7,543 nt of DNA from Tissierellia bacterium (GTDB taxonomy: Bacteria; Bacillota; Clostridia; Tissierellales; Tepidimicrobiaceae), in contig JAAYRM010000052.1 in NCBI GenBank assembly GCA_012518745.1, forward strand, positions 1 to 7,543, written 5' to 3'. Below the pieces are notes generated by a model. The model searched no databases. It saw nothing but the letters and a program-made list of their open reading frames with translations, and was not told the DNA's origin. Below are positions 7,024 to 7,543 of the stretch, piece by piece; the stretch's first letter is position 1; the number at the start of each line of letters is the position of its first letter. A program made the translations under genes and the position numbers.

Positions 7024-7029
7024 GGGGGG
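7024..7029 (+). promoter_or_regulatory. Ribosome-binding site GGGGGG of the signal peptidase gene
   Basis: Six G end 5 nt before ATG 7035, in a 46-bp gap with no terminator after the surface-protein stop. This supports translation from 7035 and co-transcription with the upstream gene. Confidence 0.75.
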
Positions 7030-7034
7030 TTACT

Positions 7035-7543
7035 ATGATTGATGGAAAAAAATCATCATCAAAAGCGGGTAAGGTCAGGGGATTAAAAATCCTGGAAAAT
7101 CTACTCTTTATCCTATCCATGATAATTATAATATCCCTGATATTGATAACGGTGAGGACTATGATGATGGGGCAGGAGCCTTCTATTTTAGGGCATAGAT
7201 TATACATAGTAGATAGTGGTAGCATGAGCCCCACCTTAAAACTTGGAGCTTTGATCATAGTGAGGGAGATGGAAGCTGATGAGATATCGGTAGATGACAT
7301 TATTACCTACAAGGGCTCGGAGGATTCGGTAGTAACCCATAGGGTCACTGAGATTGAAGGGGAAGGGTCCACCTTCATCACCAAGGGAGATGCAAATAAG
7401 ACGGATGATCCCATGCCCCTAGATTCCAGCAAATTAATAGGCAAGGTAATATTCGTCATACCATATATAGGTTTTCTATTAAAATTAATAAGGACCAAGG
7501 TTGGACTGATATTGATGGTCACCCTTATATTAGCGGGGGTAAT
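7035..7543 (+). CDS. sipW: SipW-like (ER-type) signal peptidase I, 3'-truncated by window edge
   Basis: A membrane-bound protease that removes signal peptides on the outer face of the membrane. The frame is open from ATG 7035 through the last base, giving 169 full codons without a stop. Layout: short basic cytoplasmic N-terminus (1-18), transmembrane helix about 20-40 (Ile/Leu-rich), then the S26 catalytic fold with SGSMSP (nucleophile Ser63), THRV (His102, taking the place of the Lys general base of LepB-type enzymes) and KGDANKTDDP (Asp119, Asp124/125). A second hydrophobic segment begins near 157 and runs off the window. The Ser/His/Asp pattern defines the ER/archaeal type represented by B. 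subtilis SipW, which processes selected exported proteins such as TasA. Its neighbour, the Cna-B-like secreted protein, is a possible substrate, and further substrates may be encoded just downstream. The length is compatible with the family's usual size near 180-200 residues. Confidence 0.92.
   Translation, partial: MIDGKKSSSKAGKVRGLKILENLLFILSMIIIISLILITVRTMMMGQEPSILGHRLYIVDSGSMSPTLKLGALIIVREMEADEISVDDIITYKGSEDSVVTHRVTEIEGEGSTFITKGDANKTDDPMPLDSSKLIGKVIFVIPYIGFLLKLIRTKVGLILMVTLILAGV

Noticed and set aside
7010..7522. Minus-strand open frames across the last 500 bases
   Set aside because: The plus-strand frame there encodes a clear S26 signal peptidase with all catalytic motifs; the minus frames are shadows.

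Overview
The window comes from a low-to-moderate G+C Firmicute, most likely an anaerobic Clostridia/Tissierellia-type bacterium. This rests on the strong use of AGG/AGA for Arg and ATA for Ile, purine-rich Shine-Dalgarno sites before each visible start, Rho-independent terminators, a eukaryote-like (type 2) isoleucyl-tRNA synthetase, and a SipW-type signal peptidase beside a MucBP/Cna-B surface protein. The genus is a guess from codon style and gene content.

Layout: all four genes are on the + strand. (1) Positions 1-2996 carry ileS, cut at its 5' end by the window edge. It encodes a type 2 IleRS whose class I signature reads G-I-H-H instead of H-I-G-H. (2) Positions 2997-3202 are a 206-bp gap with a hairpin after ileS, two candidate promoters, a triple ATCTATA repeat and an 8-bp inverted repeat. 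(3) Positions 3203-5266 encode an EF-G-like translational GTPase of the EF-G2 type, with DTPGY in place of DTPGH. (4) Positions 5267-5494 hold a run of five in-frame TAA codons, two consecutive intrinsic terminators and an AT-rich leader. (5) Positions 5495-6988 encode a secreted multidomain protein: signal peptide, MucBP-like repeat, unknown module, second MucBP-like domain, Cna-B-like domain with a plausible isopeptide triad, and no LPXTG or membrane anchor. (6) Positions 7035-7543 hold the start of a SipW/ER-type signal peptidase I, cut by the 3' window edge.

How they fit: the first two genes are translation functions (tRNA-Ile charging and an EF-G paralogue), probably in separate transcription units. 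The tandem terminators then separate them from an envelope/secretion locus, in which the surface protein and the signal peptidase (46 bp apart, no terminator between) look co-transcribed. The strongest observations are the altered HIGH motif, which is linked in published work to mupirocin hyper-resistance, and the anchorless Cna-B protein paired with an ER-type signal peptidase. I see no RNA gene, CRISPR array or mobile element, and no gene-free stretch exceeds 300 bp.
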